64,000 bases of DNA from Burkholderiales bacterium (GTDB lineage Bacteria; Pseudomonadota; Gammaproteobacteria; Burkholderiales; SG8-41). The DNA lies in NCBI GenBank assembly GCA_019744975.1, contig JAIETP010000004.1, forward strand, positions 124,001-188,000, read 5' to 3'. The notes under the pieces are model-generated. The model worked only from the letters and a program-made list of their open reading frames with translations. It was not told the origin of the DNA and made no database searches. This document shows, piece by piece, positions 34,760 through 44,441 of the stretch. Position 1 is the stretch's first letter; every line of letters begins with the position of its first letter. The translations under genes were made by a program, and so were the position numbers.

Positions 34760-36040
34760 ATGTCCTCACCCACCCCCCCGTTGACCGCAGTGGAAAAAGT
34801 GCTGGCCGCCAAAAGCGGACGAAGCACCGTGAAGCCGGGGGATGTGGTCTCCCCCGACCCCGACTTCATCATGATCCATGACGGCGTGGTGATGGGCGCC
34901 AAACGCGAACTCGATGCTCTTGGCATCAATCGCCTGGCGACGCCGGACAAGGTGATGATGGTCACCGATCACGATGTGATCTACGGTAGCCCCCGCGCAG
35001 CCGAACGCGGTGCGTTCAACCGCAAGGCCGCGGCGCAATGGCGCGTGAAAAATTTCTTCGACGTCGGCCGCGGCGGCCACGGCCATATTTTCCCGATGGA
35101 AAGCGGCCTGCTGCTGCCGGGCATGTTTTATTTCGACAACGATCGCCATGCCACCAACGCCGGCGCCATCGGCGCTTTCGGTTTTCGCATGGGCAGCGAG
35201 ATTTCCCGTGTGCTGGCCACCGGCACCAACTGGGTCATGGTGCCGAAAACCGTGCGACTGACGCTGAAGGGACAACTGAAACCGGGCGTACATGCGCGCG
35301 ATGTCGGTTTCCATTTCGCCGCCCTGCTGAAACAGGGAAAACTCACGGCAGATCTTGATTACCGTGTACTCGAATACGCCGGCGACCTCGATCAATTCGA
35401 CCTGGCGTCACGCGCGGCATTGTGTTCCACGCCAACAGAAATTCGCGCTTATGGTGTGTTCGTGCCGCCGTCAAAGGCAATTCTCGAATTCGCCAGATCC
35501 CGTGCACAGCGTCCGTTCACGGCCGTGTATTCCGATGCCGATGCGCGTTACGACGCCGACCTCACTCTCGATATTTCAGCTCTTGAGCCGCAAGTCTCTC
35601 TGCCGGGCAGCGTCGACAACGCAGTCGACGTGTCCGAAGTCGAAGGCACCGCCATCGACCACGCCTTCATCGGCTCCTGCGGCTCCGGCATGTGGGAAGA
35701 CATGACGGCCGCCGCGGCAATACTCAAGGGGCGCCGCCTGGCACCGAATGTGCGGCTGTTCATCGCCCCCGGCACCGAGGCCACCAACCGCCGTCTGGCG
35801 ACAGAAGGTCTGCTCAGCATCTTCATCGAAGCCGGCGCGGTGATGCTGCCGCCGGGCTGTGGCCCCTGCAACGATGCCGTGATCGGGCCGGTGCATAGCG
35901 GTGAAGTTTCGATTTCGACCGCGACCAACAACAACGCGGGGCGTTTTGGCGCCAAGGACGCAAAACTCTATCTCGGCAGCCCGGCGACGGTGGCGGCATC
36001 CGCAGTGGCGGGTAAAATCGCCGATGCACGCAAGTTGTGA
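34760..36040 (+). CDS. Aconitase-superfamily dehydratase, large subunit (LeuC/homoaconitase-like)
   Basis: A 426-residue [4Fe-4S] dehydratase subunit. The opening VEKVLAAKSG and cluster Cys residues are visible (SCGSGMWEDM and PPGCGPCND). The normally conserved DSHT substrate segment reads FDNDRHATNAGAIGAFG, so the active site differs from isopropylmalate isomerase and leucine synthesis is unlikely. The matching small (swivel) subunit is 420 bp downstream at 36462, separated by a GIY-YIG element. A hydro-lyase for another hydroxyacid is inferred. Confidence 0.85.
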   Translation: MSSPTPPLTAVEKVLAAKSGRSTVKPGDVVSPDPDFIMIHDGVVMGAKRELDALGINRLATPDKVMMVTDHDVIYGSPRAAERGAFNRKAAAQWRVKNFFDVGRGGHGHIFPMESGLLLPGMFYFDNDRHATNAGAIGAFGFRMGSEISRVLATGTNWVMVPKTVRLTLKGQLKPGVHARDVGFHFAALLKQGKLTADLDYRVLEYAGDLDQFDLASRAALCSTPTEIRAYGVFVPPSKAILEFARSRAQRPFTAVYSDADARYDADLTLDISALEPQVSLPGSVDNAVDVSEVEGTAIDHAFIGSCGSGMWEDMTAAAAILKGRRLAPNVRLFIAPGTEATNRRLATEGLLSIFIEAGAVMLPPGCGPCNDAVIGPVHSGEVSISTATNNNAGRFGAKDAKLYLGSPATVAASAVAGKIADARKL

Positions 36041-36060
36041 TCCGCGTACCCATAAACCAC

Positions 36061-36426
36061 CGTCATTCCGGCGAAAGCCGGAATCCAGGCCGTGAAGCAT
36101 CCTTGTGTATATCTGCTCGCAAGCCGCAGAAATGGTACTTTGTACATCGGCGTGACATCGGATATCGTCAAACGCATCTGGGAGCACAAAAATGATGCAG
36201 TCGAAGGTTTCACCAAGCGTTACGGTGTGCACATCCTGGTTTGGTGTGAGGCGCACGAAACCATGGAATCAGCCATTACACGTGAAAAAACCATCAAGGG
36301 CTGGAAACGCAGATGGAAACTGGAACTGATTGAGAAGGAAAATCCACAATGGATCGACCTCTACGACAGCATGACTTGACTACTTTTTCACGTGTTTACT
36401 GGATTCCGGCTTACGCCGGAATGACG
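36061..36426. mobile_element. 366-bp element with 28-bp terminal inverted repeats carrying a GIY-YIG nuclease gene
   Basis: The left end 36061-36088 and right end 36399-36426 are inverted copies differing at about one of 28 positions, and belong to the CGTCATTCCGGC palindromic family seen elsewhere as short elements. A 95-codon GIY-YIG gene fills nearly all the space between them. The element separates the large and small subunit genes of one dehydratase, as expected for an insertion. No target-site duplication is obvious. Confidence 0.75.
36092..36379 (+). CDS. GIY-YIG endonuclease domain protein (COG2827-like)
   Basis: A 95-residue single-domain nuclease: VYLLASRRNGTLYIGVTS (6-23) gives the two-strand GIY-YIG core with Tyr7 and Tyr18-Ile-Gly. 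Arg28 and His32 follow on the helix (KRIWEHK), then a TREKTIKGWKR segment with the putative catalytic Glu65 and a NPQWIDL end. It uses GTG as start, three bases after the left terminal repeat. GIY-YIG domains make nicks or breaks in DNA, as in UvrC and homing endonucleases; small free-standing members are uncharacterised. Its position inside terminal repeats suggests a role in spreading or maintaining the repeats. Confidence 0.88.
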   Translation: MKHPCVYLLASRRNGTLYIGVTSDIVKRIWEHKNDAVEGFTKRYGVHILVWCEAHETMESAITREKTIKGWKRRWKLELIEKENPQWIDLYDSMT

Positions 36427-36461
36427 AGCTGGATGATTAGTCGCTTGCGTAAAATACAATC

Positions 36462-36998
36462 ATGAGTGAATTTGCCTGGGTACTCAAAGGCCGCTGCTAC
36501 AAACTCGGCCATGACGTCTGGCATGCCGGCGGCGTGGTGCCGAACTGGCTCATCACCGGTCGCCACTTCGATGCCAAGGACATCATTCCGCATCTCTTTG
36601 AGGAAACCGACCCCGGCTTCCACACCCGCTGCAAGCCCGGTGACATCATCGTCACCGGCCGCAATTTCGGCATGGGTCCGAAAATGAACGGTTATATCGC
36701 AATGCAGGCACTGGGCCTGGGGCTGGTCTGCGAATCGATGCCTTTCCTCGCCTACCGCGCGGCGATCGGCTGCGGCGTGCGGGTGATGACCGACTGCATC
36801 AATGTCACCGAGATGTGTGAAACTGGGGATGAACTTGAAGTCAATTTCCGCGACGGTTTTTTCATCAATCACACGCGCGACTTCCGCCGCGAATATCCGC
36901 CGATTCCCGACACGCTGATGGAAATCGTCGAACTTGGCGGCAATGCGGGATGGCTGCAGCAGTGGCAGGCCAAACGCGGCGCTGCAGCGGCCCCATGA
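36462..36998 (+). CDS. Aconitase-superfamily dehydratase, small (swivel) subunit (LeuD-like)
   Basis: A 178-residue swivelling domain subunit. The segment LITGRHFDAKDIIPHLFEETDPGF aligns with the LeuD start. IIVTGRNFGMGPKMN corresponds to the usual GxNFGxGSSREH, but the Ser-Ser-Arg-Glu loop is altered here (GPKMN), matching the altered large subunit. It lacks a ribosome site, consistent with loss of coupling to the large subunit gene after insertion of the GIY-YIG element. The stop overlaps the next gene (ATGA). Confidence 0.85.
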   Translation: MSEFAWVLKGRCYKLGHDVWHAGGVVPNWLITGRHFDAKDIIPHLFEETDPGFHTRCKPGDIIVTGRNFGMGPKMNGYIAMQALGLGLVCESMPFLAYRAAIGCGVRVMTDCINVTEMCETGDELEVNFRDGFFINHTRDFRREYPPIPDTLMEIVELGGNAGWLQQWQAKRGAAAAP

Positions 36999-37738
36999 CC
37001 ACATACCGTGACCAGTACGGCCAGCCCATTGGTTTCCCGATGACTGGCTGGACGCCGCCGCCGCTGCCGCCACGCACAACGCTGACAGGCAATTATTGTC
37101 GCGTCGAACCGCTGGACGCCGGGCGCCATTCCGCTGATTTCCATTTCGCCAATCAGCTTGAACCCGATGAGCGCGGCTGGACTTACCTGACTTACGGCCC
37201 TTTCACCACGGAAGAGGAATGCCGGCGCTGGGCTGAAGAGTATTCACAGCGCAAGGACTATCTCTTTTACGCCATTATCGATCTCGAAAGCGGCGAGGCC
37301 GCAGGCATGGCCGCCTACATGCGCATTGATGCCGCCAACGGCAGCATTGAAGTGGGCTGCATCAAGTTTACGCCGTTGATCGCGCAGCAGCCGGCCGCCA
37401 CCGAAGCCATGCACCTGATGATGAAAAACGCGTTTGCACTCGGTTACCGCCGCTACGAATGGAAATGTGATGCACTGAATAAGCCTTCCCGAGCAGCGGC
37501 GGAACGACTGGGTTTTTCGTACGAAGGCACGTTCCGGCAGGCGGTGGTCTACAAGAACCGCAACCGCGACACCGCCTGGTATTCAATCACTGATCACGAA
37601 TGGCCCGCACTGCAGGCCATACACGAGCAGTGGCTGGCGCCGGAGAATTTCGACGCGCAAGGTCAACAAGTCGTCAGCCTCTCGGGGCTCACTGCACCGC
37701 TGCTCAGACAGGACGGCACGAACCGGGACCTCGCATGA
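36995..37738 (+). CDS. GNAT-family acetyltransferase (RimJ/RimL-like)
   Basis: A 247-residue N-acyltransferase. The fold is shown by GNYCRVEPLDAGRHSADF, then YAIIDLESGEAAGMAAYMRID, EVGCIKF and the C-terminal YEWKCDALNKPSRAAAERLGFSYEG region, typical of RimJ/RimL-type enzymes using acetyl-CoA. It starts inside the small-subunit stop codon, so it is the third gene of the dehydratase operon. The substrate is unknown; a metabolite or protein N-terminus is possible. Confidence 0.85.
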   Translation: MTTYRDQYGQPIGFPMTGWTPPPLPPRTTLTGNYCRVEPLDAGRHSADFHFANQLEPDERGWTYLTYGPFTTEEECRRWAEEYSQRKDYLFYAIIDLESGEAAGMAAYMRIDAANGSIEVGCIKFTPLIAQQPAATEAMHLMMKNAFALGYRRYEWKCDALNKPSRAAAERLGFSYEGTFRQAVVYKNRNRDTAWYSITDHEWPALQAIHEQWLAPENFDAQGQQVVSLSGLTAPLLRQDGTNRDLA

Positions 37739-37741
37739 AAA

Positions 37742-37769
37742 TTGACGACGTTGGGCAACCGCCTATAAT
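37742..37769 (+). promoter_or_regulatory. Sigma-70-type promoter of the metal-efflux operon
   Basis: TTGACG (37742-37747) and a perfect TATAAT (37764-37769) are separated by 16 bp. The next gene's ATG begins 7 bases after the -10 box, where transcription would normally start, implying a leaderless message. The promoter starts 4 bp after the acetyltransferase stop. Confidence 0.7.
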
Positions 37770-37775
37770 GACGGC

Positions 37776-38126
37776 ATGTATCGAAAGCTGACGGTCACTC
37801 TCCTGTTGCTTGTCATGGCTTTCCAGGCCATGACGTTCCCGCTGCTTTCCTCGTCGCGCGACAACCTCGCCGACATGGCGCATGCGGTCATGCACTGGCA
37901 GCAGGAAGGACACCACCATCATGACTCCGGTGATTACCACGTCGAGGATTCCGACGAATCGACACGTCACCTGATGGCCGATCACAGCGGCGCCCCGGCT
38001 GTACTGCCGGCAGCCAGCCTCGGGTTTTTCCGGCAGGACACCAGCATCCACACGCTGCTGTCCACAAGAACCACGCCTCATCCCTACCTCGAAGGCCTGC
38101 TCAGGCCACCCCGTCCGGCAGCCTGA
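37776..38126 (+). CDS. Small His-rich exported protein, CzcI-like
   Basis: A 116-residue protein with an N-terminal hydrophobic export segment (about 5-22), a His/Asp-rich middle (QQEGHHHHDSGDYHVEDSD, 43-61) and a short proline-rich end. The size, His-rich nature and place at the head of an outer-membrane factor/adaptor/RND operon match CzcI-type accessory proteins of cobalt-zinc-cadmium systems. A role in periplasmic metal binding or regulation is inferred. The strong promoter at 37742 would give a leaderless transcript beginning at this ATG. Confidence 0.65.
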   Translation: MYRKLTVTLLLLVMAFQAMTFPLLSSSRDNLADMAHAVMHWQQEGHHHHDSGDYHVEDSDESTRHLMADHSGAPAVLPAASLGFFRQDTSIHTLLSTRTTPHPYLEGLLRPPRPAA

Positions 38127-38259
38127 AGCACCGGGGCCGGCACGCCTTTGAGCGTGCCCGCCTACCCCGCGGAATCTGCCGGCATGCGCCAATGTCGTGA
38201 TCGACGGTGGTCGCAGTTGCTGCGTTCCATCGTGCAATCCCAACCGGTTCGGGAACAAC

Positions 38260-39516
38260 GTGAACACCATATTCAGGTTTGCCTGCTGCCTCGTCGCAGC
38301 CGGCATTGGCTGCGCCTCCGTCTGGGCGCAGGCGCCAAATCCACCTCAGGCGACATCCACTCCCTCGGGATCAGGACCGGCGTCCGGTCTCGCCGCCGCA
38401 ATCGACGCGGCGTGGCAGCGCGCGGTTGCCACGCGCGAAGCTCTCGGCCAGCAGCAACGCGCCGAGGCTGACCGCACGGCGGCTTCCAGCCTGTGGGCCG
38501 CACCGCCGACCCTTGAACTCAATCACCGCAACGACCGCTGGCAAACCGATGCCGGCCGCCGCGAAACCGAGATCGGCCTTGCCTGGCCGCTATGGCTGCC
38601 GGGACAGCGCGATGCCCGCGGCGCCGTGGCCGAATCCGGGCTGAGTCTCGCGGAGCAGGCGCTGCGCGTCGTACGGCTACGCGTTGCAGGCGAAGTGCGC
38701 GAGAGCGCATGGGCACTGTTCGCGGAGCAGGCCGAGGTCGCACAAGCCGAAGCCCTGCTGCGCTCGCTGAGCGGACTGGCCGACGATGTGGACCGCCGCG
38801 TCAAGGCCGGCGACCTCGCCCGTGCCGATGCCTTGGCCGCGCGATCGGAACTGCTCGGCGCAAGCGCCCGGCTCACCGAGGCCCGCCACAAGGCGCAGCT
38901 TGCCCACTCGCGCTGGACTCTGCTGACCGGCCTCGCTGCACCGGTTTCGGCCGACGAAGCGCCGATCGGCGCAGTGCATGCGTTAACAGAACATCCGGAA
39001 TACCGGCTGGCCGCGGGCGCGGCAGAACATGCCCGCAGGCGCGCGGCACTGGCACGGACCTCGCGCAGCGATCCGCCCGAAGTCATCCTCGGCGTACGCC
39101 AGGACACGCCGGGCCGGATCGAAGCCGCGCAGAACAGCCTGTCGATCGGCATCCGTCTGCCCTTCGGCACCGCCGACCGCAACCGTCCCCTGCAGGCGGC
39201 CGCACTGGCGGAACTGGATGTCGCCGAAACCGTCGAGCAAAGAATGCGCGACCGCCTCGAAGCAGAGGCGGCCACGGCACGTGCCGCGCTGCAGGCCGGC
39301 GAGCAACAGTTGCAGGCCGAGCACAGCCGCGCAAACCTGCTGCGCGAGCGCAGCACACTGATCGACAAATCCTTCCGTGCCGGCGAAAGCGGCCTGCCGG
39401 AACTGCTGCGCGCAATGGCCGCCGCGGCACAGGCCGAAGCCGCACTGGCCAGGCAACAGGCCGCGCTGGGACTTGCCCGCGCCCGACTCCACCAATCTCT
39501 TGGATTACTGCCATGA
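38260..39516 (+). CDS. TolC-family outer membrane efflux protein (CzcC-like)
   Basis: A 418-residue outer-membrane channel subunit. GTG at 38260 gives a good signal peptide (VNTIFRFACCLVAAGIGC...VWAQ). Two repeated long helical halves rich in Ala, Glu and Arg follow, as in the OEP fold. It would form the outer-membrane exit of the tripartite pump. The next gene begins inside its stop codon (ATGA at 39513). Confidence 0.85.
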   Translation: MNTIFRFACCLVAAGIGCASVWAQAPNPPQATSTPSGSGPASGLAAAIDAAWQRAVATREALGQQQRAEADRTAASSLWAAPPTLELNHRNDRWQTDAGRRETEIGLAWPLWLPGQRDARGAVAESGLSLAEQALRVVRLRVAGEVRESAWALFAEQAEVAQAEALLRSLSGLADDVDRRVKAGDLARADALAARSELLGASARLTEARHKAQLAHSRWTLLTGLAAPVSADEAPIGAVHALTEHPEYRLAAGAAEHARRRAALARTSRSDPPEVILGVRQDTPGRIEAAQNSLSIGIRLPFGTADRNRPLQAAALAELDVAETVEQRMRDRLEAEAATARAALQAGEQQLQAEHSRANLLRERSTLIDKSFRAGESGLPELLRAMAAAAQAEAALARQQAALGLARARLHQSLGLLP

Positions 39517-41207
39517 CCTTGATCAACAGAACAGCCCTGATCGCACTGACCTGCAGCCTGCTTCTTTGGCCTCTGCTGTCCGTCTCGTTCGCCGCGCCCG
39601 GCGCCCACGGCCCCGATGGTGAACATCTGGACGGAAAAACCGCCGCTGCGGTGGCGAGCCAGCGTCCGCGCATGGAAGCAAAGTCGGAACTCTTCGAACT
39701 CGTCGCAACCCTCCATGGCAGTGAACTGTCCATCCTCGTCGACCGCTACGAAACCAACGAGCCTGTACTCAATGCGGAACTCGAAATCGAAAGCGGCGGA
39801 TTGAAGGCCAAGGCAAAATTCCACGCCGACCTTGGTGACTACGCGGTTGACGATCCTGCCTTGCTGAAAAAACTGCAGACACCGGGAGAACACGCGCTGG
39901 TCTTCACCATTGTCGCCGGCAAGGACAGCGACCTGCTCGACGGTACTCTGGTCACCGGCGCCGCGGGCACCGGCCACGATCACGATGATCATGGCCATGC
40001 GCTCGAATACGCCGCATGGGCTGGCATCGCGCTGCTGGGTCTGGCCATCGCCGGATTCCTGATCCGGCGTCGCCGCGCACCGGCCGTGATGATGATGGCC
40101 GTGCTGGTGCTGACGCTGGCCCACACCAGCCTCGCCACCGCGGCACCGGGCGCGCATGGCCCCGGTGGCGAACACCTGGATGAACCGGGCGGGACCGTCA
40201 ATGCCAATGGCCTCGCGCGCCTGCCCGACGGCAGCGTCAATCTGCCAAAAGCCGCGCAGCGGCGCATGAGCATCCGTACCGTAATGGCCACGGAAACCGA
40301 AGCCGTTGCGACAATCGAACTGCCCGGCCGCGTCGTCATTGATCCCAATGCAGGCGGACGCGTACAGGCCGTTCACGGCGGACGCATCGAAGCCGGCCCC
40401 AGGGGACTGCCGGTCGCCGGACAGCCGGTGAAACGCGGGGACGTGCTGGCCTATATCCGTCACCATGCCGAACCTTACGCGGCAGGCAGCCAGCAGGCGT
40501 TGCTTGCCGAACTGCGCAGCCAGCGGCAGATCGCCGAACAACGGGTACAGCGTCTGGAATCGCTTGAGGGCACCGTGCCACGCAAGGAAATCGAGGCCGC
40601 GCGCGCCGAAGCGCAAAGCCTGTTGCAGCGCGAACGCAGCATCGGTGCAAGCCTCGTTGCCCGCGAAGCGCTGGTCGCGCCGGTGACCGGCGTCATCGCC
40701 ACTACCCACGCCATCACCGGACAGGTCGTGGAATCACGTGATCTCCTGTTCGAAGTTGTCGATCCGGCGCGCATGCTGGTCGAGGCGACGACGGCCGACC
40801 CTGCTCTGGCGGCACGCATTGCCGGCGCGCAGTTGCAGGGCGTACCCGGCACGACGCTGAGGCTCATCGGCGCCGCGCGCGGCCTGCGCGACGGGCTGCT
40901 GCCGCTGACCTTTTCGCTGCGTGGCGAAAAGAGTACAGATGCCCTGCCGCTGGCCATCGGCCAACCGGTGACGGTCATCGCGATGCTGAAGGAGCGCAGC
41001 AAGGGCATCGTGCTGCCGGCGCAGGCGGTGGTCCGCAATGCCAGCAATGAACCGGTGGTCTGGATCAAGTCCGGCGCCGAGCGCTACCTCCCGCAGCCCG
41101 TTCAGTTCCGGCCGCTGGATGCGCAAACTGTGGTCGTCACCCATGGCCTGGGCGCCGACAACCGCGTCGTGGTCCAGGGCGCAGCGCTGATCGCGCAGAT
41201 ACGCTGA
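39513..41207 (+). CDS. RND efflux periplasmic adaptor (CzcB/CusB-like) fused to an extra N-terminal membrane-anchored domain
   Basis: A 564-residue protein, much longer than usual adaptors. Residues 1-28 are a signal peptide. About 55-150 form a small beta-rich domain ([20 protein letters not shown]...) followed by a His/Asp cluster HDHDDHGH (155-162). About 166-208 hold two membrane segments. From about 225 on is a standard HlyD/CusB adaptor (barrel-sandwich, helical hairpin, beta-barrel). [14 protein letters not shown] (27-40) recurs as [14 protein letters not shown] (210-223), right after each export signal, so two once separate exported proteins seem fused. Adaptors link pump and channel and may bind metal. 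Confidence 0.85.
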   Translation: MTLINRTALIALTCSLLLWPLLSVSFAAPGAHGPDGEHLDGKTAAAVASQRPRMEAKSELFELVATLHGSELSILVDRYETNEPVLNAELEIESGGLKAKAKFHADLGDYAVDDPALLKKLQTPGEHALVFTIVAGKDSDLLDGTLVTGAAGTGHDHDDHGHALEYAAWAGIALLGLAIAGFLIRRRRAPAVMMMAVLVLTLAHTSLATAAPGAHGPGGEHLDEPGGTVNANGLARLPDGSVNLPKAAQRRMSIRTVMATETEAVATIELPGRVVIDPNAGGRVQAVHGGRIEAGPRGLPVAGQPVKRGDVLAYIRHHAEPYAAGSQQALLAELRSQRQIAEQRVQRLESLEGTVPRKEIEAARAEAQSLLQRERSIGASLVAREALVAPVTGVIATTHAITGQVVESRDLLFEVVDPARMLVEATTADPALAARIAGAQLQGVPGTTLRLIGAARGLRDGLLPLTFSLRGEKSTDALPLAIGQPVTVIAMLKERSKGIVLPAQAVVRNASNEPVVWIKSGAERYLPQPVQFRPLDAQTVVVTHGLGADNRVVVQGAALIAQIR

Positions 41208-41220
41208 ACGGAGACACGAC

Positions 41221-44200
41221 ATGTTCAACTGGATTGTCCGTTACAGCCTGCACAACCGGCTGCTGGTACTGGCCGTGGCCGCACTGCTGATGGTTTACGG
41301 AGCGATGACGGCCTGGCGCACGCCGGTCGACGTCTTCCCCGACCTCAACAAGCCCGTGGTGACCGTGCTCACCGAAGCCGGCGGCATGGCCCCCGAGGAA
41401 GTCGAACAACTGGTCACTTTCCCGCTGGAGACGGCGCTCAACGGCATGCCGGGCGTCACGCGGGTGCGCTCCACGTCCGGCATCGGCCTGTCGATCGTCT
41501 ATGCCGAATTCGACTGGAACACCGACATCTACCGCAATCGCCAGCTGGTCGCCGAACGCCTGTCACTGGTGAGGGAACAGCTGCCCGGCGGCATCACGCC
41601 GGTCATGGGCCCCGTGTCCTCGATCATGGGCGAGATCATGCTGATTGCGCTGCCGCTGGGCGGCGGCGACGGCAAGACGCCGGGGGCGAGCCCGATGCAG
41701 GCCCGCAGTTATGCCGATTTCGTGCTGCGGCCGCGGCTGCTGTCCATCCCAGGCGTCTCGCAGGCCATCCCCATCGGCGGCGACTTGCGCCAGTTGCGGG
41801 TGGAGCCCGATACCGCGCGCATGGCCCAGTTTGGCGTTACGCTGAGCCAGGTCGAGCAGGCACTGCGCGGTTTCGCCGGCAACGCCGGCGGCGGCTTCAT
41901 CGACCTCAACAGCCGCGAATACCTGATCCGCCATATCGGCCGCAGCCACCGCGCCGAGGATCTCGCCGGCATCGCGGTCGCCTGGCGCGACGGCCGCCCG
42001 GTACTGCTCGAACAGGTGGCGCGCGTGCAGTTTGCCGCAGGACTCAAGCGCGGTGACGCCGGCTACAACGGCGTGCCCGCGGTGGTGGTCAGCATCCAGA
42101 AACAACCCGCCGCCGACACGGTGAAACTCACGCGCGACATCGAATCCGCGTTGCAGGATCTGAAGAAGGGACTGCCGCCGGGCCTTGCCGAACCGAAAGT
42201 GCTGTTCCGCCAGGCCGACTTCATTCAAGCCTCGATCGGCAACGTCGCCGAAGCCCTGCGCGACGGCGCAATCATGGTCGCCATCGTGCTCTTCGCCTTC
42301 CTGCTGTCGGCGCGCACCACGCTGATCTCGCTGACGGCCATTCCGCTGTCACTGGCGGTGACGGCACTCGTCTTCCAACTGCTCGGCCAGTCGATCAACG
42401 TGATGACGCTGGGCGGACTCGCCATCGCCATCGGCGAACTGGTCGATGACGCGGTGGTCGGTGTCGAGAACATCCTGCGCCGCCTGCGTCAGAACCGCGC
42501 CCTCGCGAACCCGCTGCCGCTGCACACGGTGGTTGAACGCGCCAGCGTCGAGGTGCGTTCCGGCATCCTCTACGCGACGATCATCGTTGTGCTGGTGTTC
42601 GTGCCGCTGTTCGCGCTGCCCGGCATCGAAGGCAGGCTGTTTTCGCCGCTGGGCATCGCCTACATCGTGTCGATCCTCGCCTCGATGCTGGTGTCGATGA
42701 CGGTCACGCCGGTAATGTGTTACTACCTGCTGCCGCGGATGAAACGCCTCGACCACGGCGACACACCCCTGGTCGCCTGGCTCAAACACCAGGACGGACG
42801 GCTGCTGGCCTGGTCTTTCCCCCGCGCGAAGCTGCTGATCGGCGCCGCGCTGCTGGCAGTGGCCTTGACGGCGGCCAGCGTGCCGTTTTTCCCGCGACTG
42901 TTCCTGCCCGCCTTCAACGAGGGCTCGCTGGTGCTGTCGCTGATGCTCAACCCCGGCACCTCGCTCGCCGAGGCCAACCGCGTCGGCGCCGTAGCCGAAA
43001 GCCTGATCCGGGAAGTTCCGGAAGTAACCCAGGTCGGGCGCCGCACCGGCCGCGCTGAACTGGACGAGCATGCCGAAGGCGTGCACTCGGCGGAAATCGA
43101 TGTCGACCTGAAACGTTCGGAGCGCAACCGAGAAACGGTGATGGCCGACATCCGGCAGCGCCTGTCGGTATTGCCGGCACAGGTGGCCATCGGCCAGCCG
43201 ATCTCCCACCGCCTCGATCACCTGCTCTCGGGCGTACGCGCCCAGATCGCGCTGAAAATCTACGGTGACGACACCGACACCCTGCGCGGACTCGCCGAGC
43301 AGATGCGCCGGCAGCTCGGTGCGGTTCCGGGGCTGGTCGATCTCACCGTCGAAAAACAGGTGCTGATCCCGCAGATCACCGTCCGACTCGACCAGCGCAG
43401 GCTGGCGCAGGCCGGCCTCGCACCCGGCGAAGCCCTGCGTGTGCTGCAGGCGCTGACCGACGGCGCCCACAGCGCTCAGATCGTCGAAGGCTCCCGCCGC
43501 TACGAACTGGTACTGCGCCTGCCCGATGACCGGCGCAGCCCGCAGGACCTGTCACGACTGCTGATCGACACACCCTCCGGAAAACTGCCGGTTTCCGCGA
43601 TCGCCACCGTTGAAGAAACCGACGGTCCCAACCAGATCGGCCGTGAGAACGGCCGCCGGCGCATCATCGTCTATGCCAACACCGACGGCTCCGACATGGG
43701 CCGTGTGATCGGCGACATCCGCGGCGTGATCGCGAAGACCACTCTGCCGGAGGGCACCTTCATCAGCCTCGAAGGCCAGTTCCAGGCCCAGGAACAGGCG
43801 ACACAACTGATCCTCGGCCTGTCGCTGGTCTCGCTGATGATGATGTTCCTCGTGCTTTATTCGCGTTACCAGTCCGCGGTGCTGGCCGGCATCGTCATGG
43901 CCAACATCCCGCTGGCGCTGATCGGCAGCGTCGTCGCAATGTGGATCGCCGGCGTCAGCCTGTCGGTGGCCTCGATGGTCGGCTTCATCACGCTCGCCGG
44001 GATTGCCTCGCGCAACGGCATCCTCAAGATCAGCCACTACATCAATCTGTGCAAATTCGAGGGCGAAACCTTCGGCCAGGCAATGATCGTGCGCGGCTCG
44101 CTGGAACGCCTGACCCCCGTGCTGATGACGGCACTGGTCGCCGCCTTCGCGCTGACGCCGCTGCTGTTCGCGGCCGATGCGCCGGGCAAGGAAATCCTGC

Positions 44201-44364
44201 ACCCGGTTGCGGTGGTGATTTTCGGCGGACTGGTCAGCTCAACCATCCTCGATACAATGCTGACGCCGCTGCTCTACGGGCTGCTGGGTGAGAAAGCGAC
44301 CGGCCGCCTGGTCAATGCAAAACCCGAGACCCGGGAAACACAGGGAACCCAGGAAGCCTATTGA
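41221..44364 (+). CDS. Heavy-metal RND efflux pump, CzcA/CusA family
   Basis: A 1047-residue inner-membrane proton-driven pump with twelve helices and two large periplasmic loops. The transmembrane segment 4 motif is [20 protein letters not shown] (398-417); Asp and Glu at the VDD and VEN positions match proton-relay residues of CzcA, but the first position is Glu rather than the DFG of CzcA. It resembles neither the Cus (GAMVDAAIVMIEN) nor Czc motif exactly, so the metal cannot be assigned. It follows the adaptor by 13 bp. Confidence 0.93.
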   Translation: MFNWIVRYSLHNRLLVLAVAALLMVYGAMTAWRTPVDVFPDLNKPVVTVLTEAGGMAPEEVEQLVTFPLETALNGMPGVTRVRSTSGIGLSIVYAEFDWNTDIYRNRQLVAERLSLVREQLPGGITPVMGPVSSIMGEIMLIALPLGGGDGKTPGASPMQARSYADFVLRPRLLSIPGVSQAIPIGGDLRQLRVEPDTARMAQFGVTLSQVEQALRGFAGNAGGGFIDLNSREYLIRHIGRSHRAEDLAGIAVAWRDGRPVLLEQVARVQFAAGLKRGDAGYNGVPAVVVSIQKQPAADTVKLTRDIESALQDLKKGLPPGLAEPKVLFRQADFIQASIGNVAEALRDGAIMVAIVLFAFLLSARTTLISLTAIPLSLAVTALVFQLLGQSINVMTLGGLAIAIGELVDDAVVGVENILRRLRQNRALANPLPLHTVVERASVEVRSGILYATIIVVLVFVPLFALPGIEGRLFSPLGIAYIVSILASMLVSMTVTPVMCYYLLPRMKRLDHGDTPLVAWLKHQDGRLLAWSFPRAKLLIGAALLAVALTAASVPFFPRLFLPAFNEGSLVLSLMLNPGTSLAEANRVGAVAESLIREVPEVTQVGRRTGRAELDEHAEGVHSAEIDVDLKRSERNRETVMADIRQRLSVLPAQVAIGQPISHRLDHLLSGVRAQIALKIYGDDTDTLRGLAEQMRRQLGAVPGLVDLTVEKQVLIPQITVRLDQRRLAQAGLAPGEALRVLQALTDGAHSAQIVEGSRRYELVLRLPDDRRSPQDLSRLLIDTPSGKLPVSAIATVEETDGPNQIGRENGRRRIIVYANTDGSDMGRVIGDIRGVIAKTTLPEGTFISLEGQFQAQEQATQLILGLSLVSLMMMFLVLYSRYQSAVLAGIVMANIPLALIGSVVAMWIAGVSLSVASMVGFITLAGIASRNGILKISHYINLCKFEGETFGQAMIVRGSLERLTPVLMTALVAAFALTPLLFAADAPGKEILHPVAVVIFGGLVSSTILDTMLTPLLYGLLGEKATGRLVNAKPETRETQGTQEAY

Positions 44365-44441
44365 CAGCCCCATCATGTACAACAGGTTCAGCGGCACCGC
44401 CTGACATCAAGGGTGCCCCATCACACCAGGAGAACACTGCA

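Noticed and set aside
38592-39512. In-frame 5' extension of the efflux adaptor gene
   Set aside because: It overlaps the CzcC-like gene in another frame and is Arg/Gly-rich without similarity. The ATG at 39513 with a signal peptide is the real start.
38523-40709. 728-codon open frame on the minus strand opposite the efflux genes
   Set aside because: Antisense to well-supported CzcC/CzcB-like genes. Its composition is typical of GC-rich shadow frames, with no domain or ribosome site.
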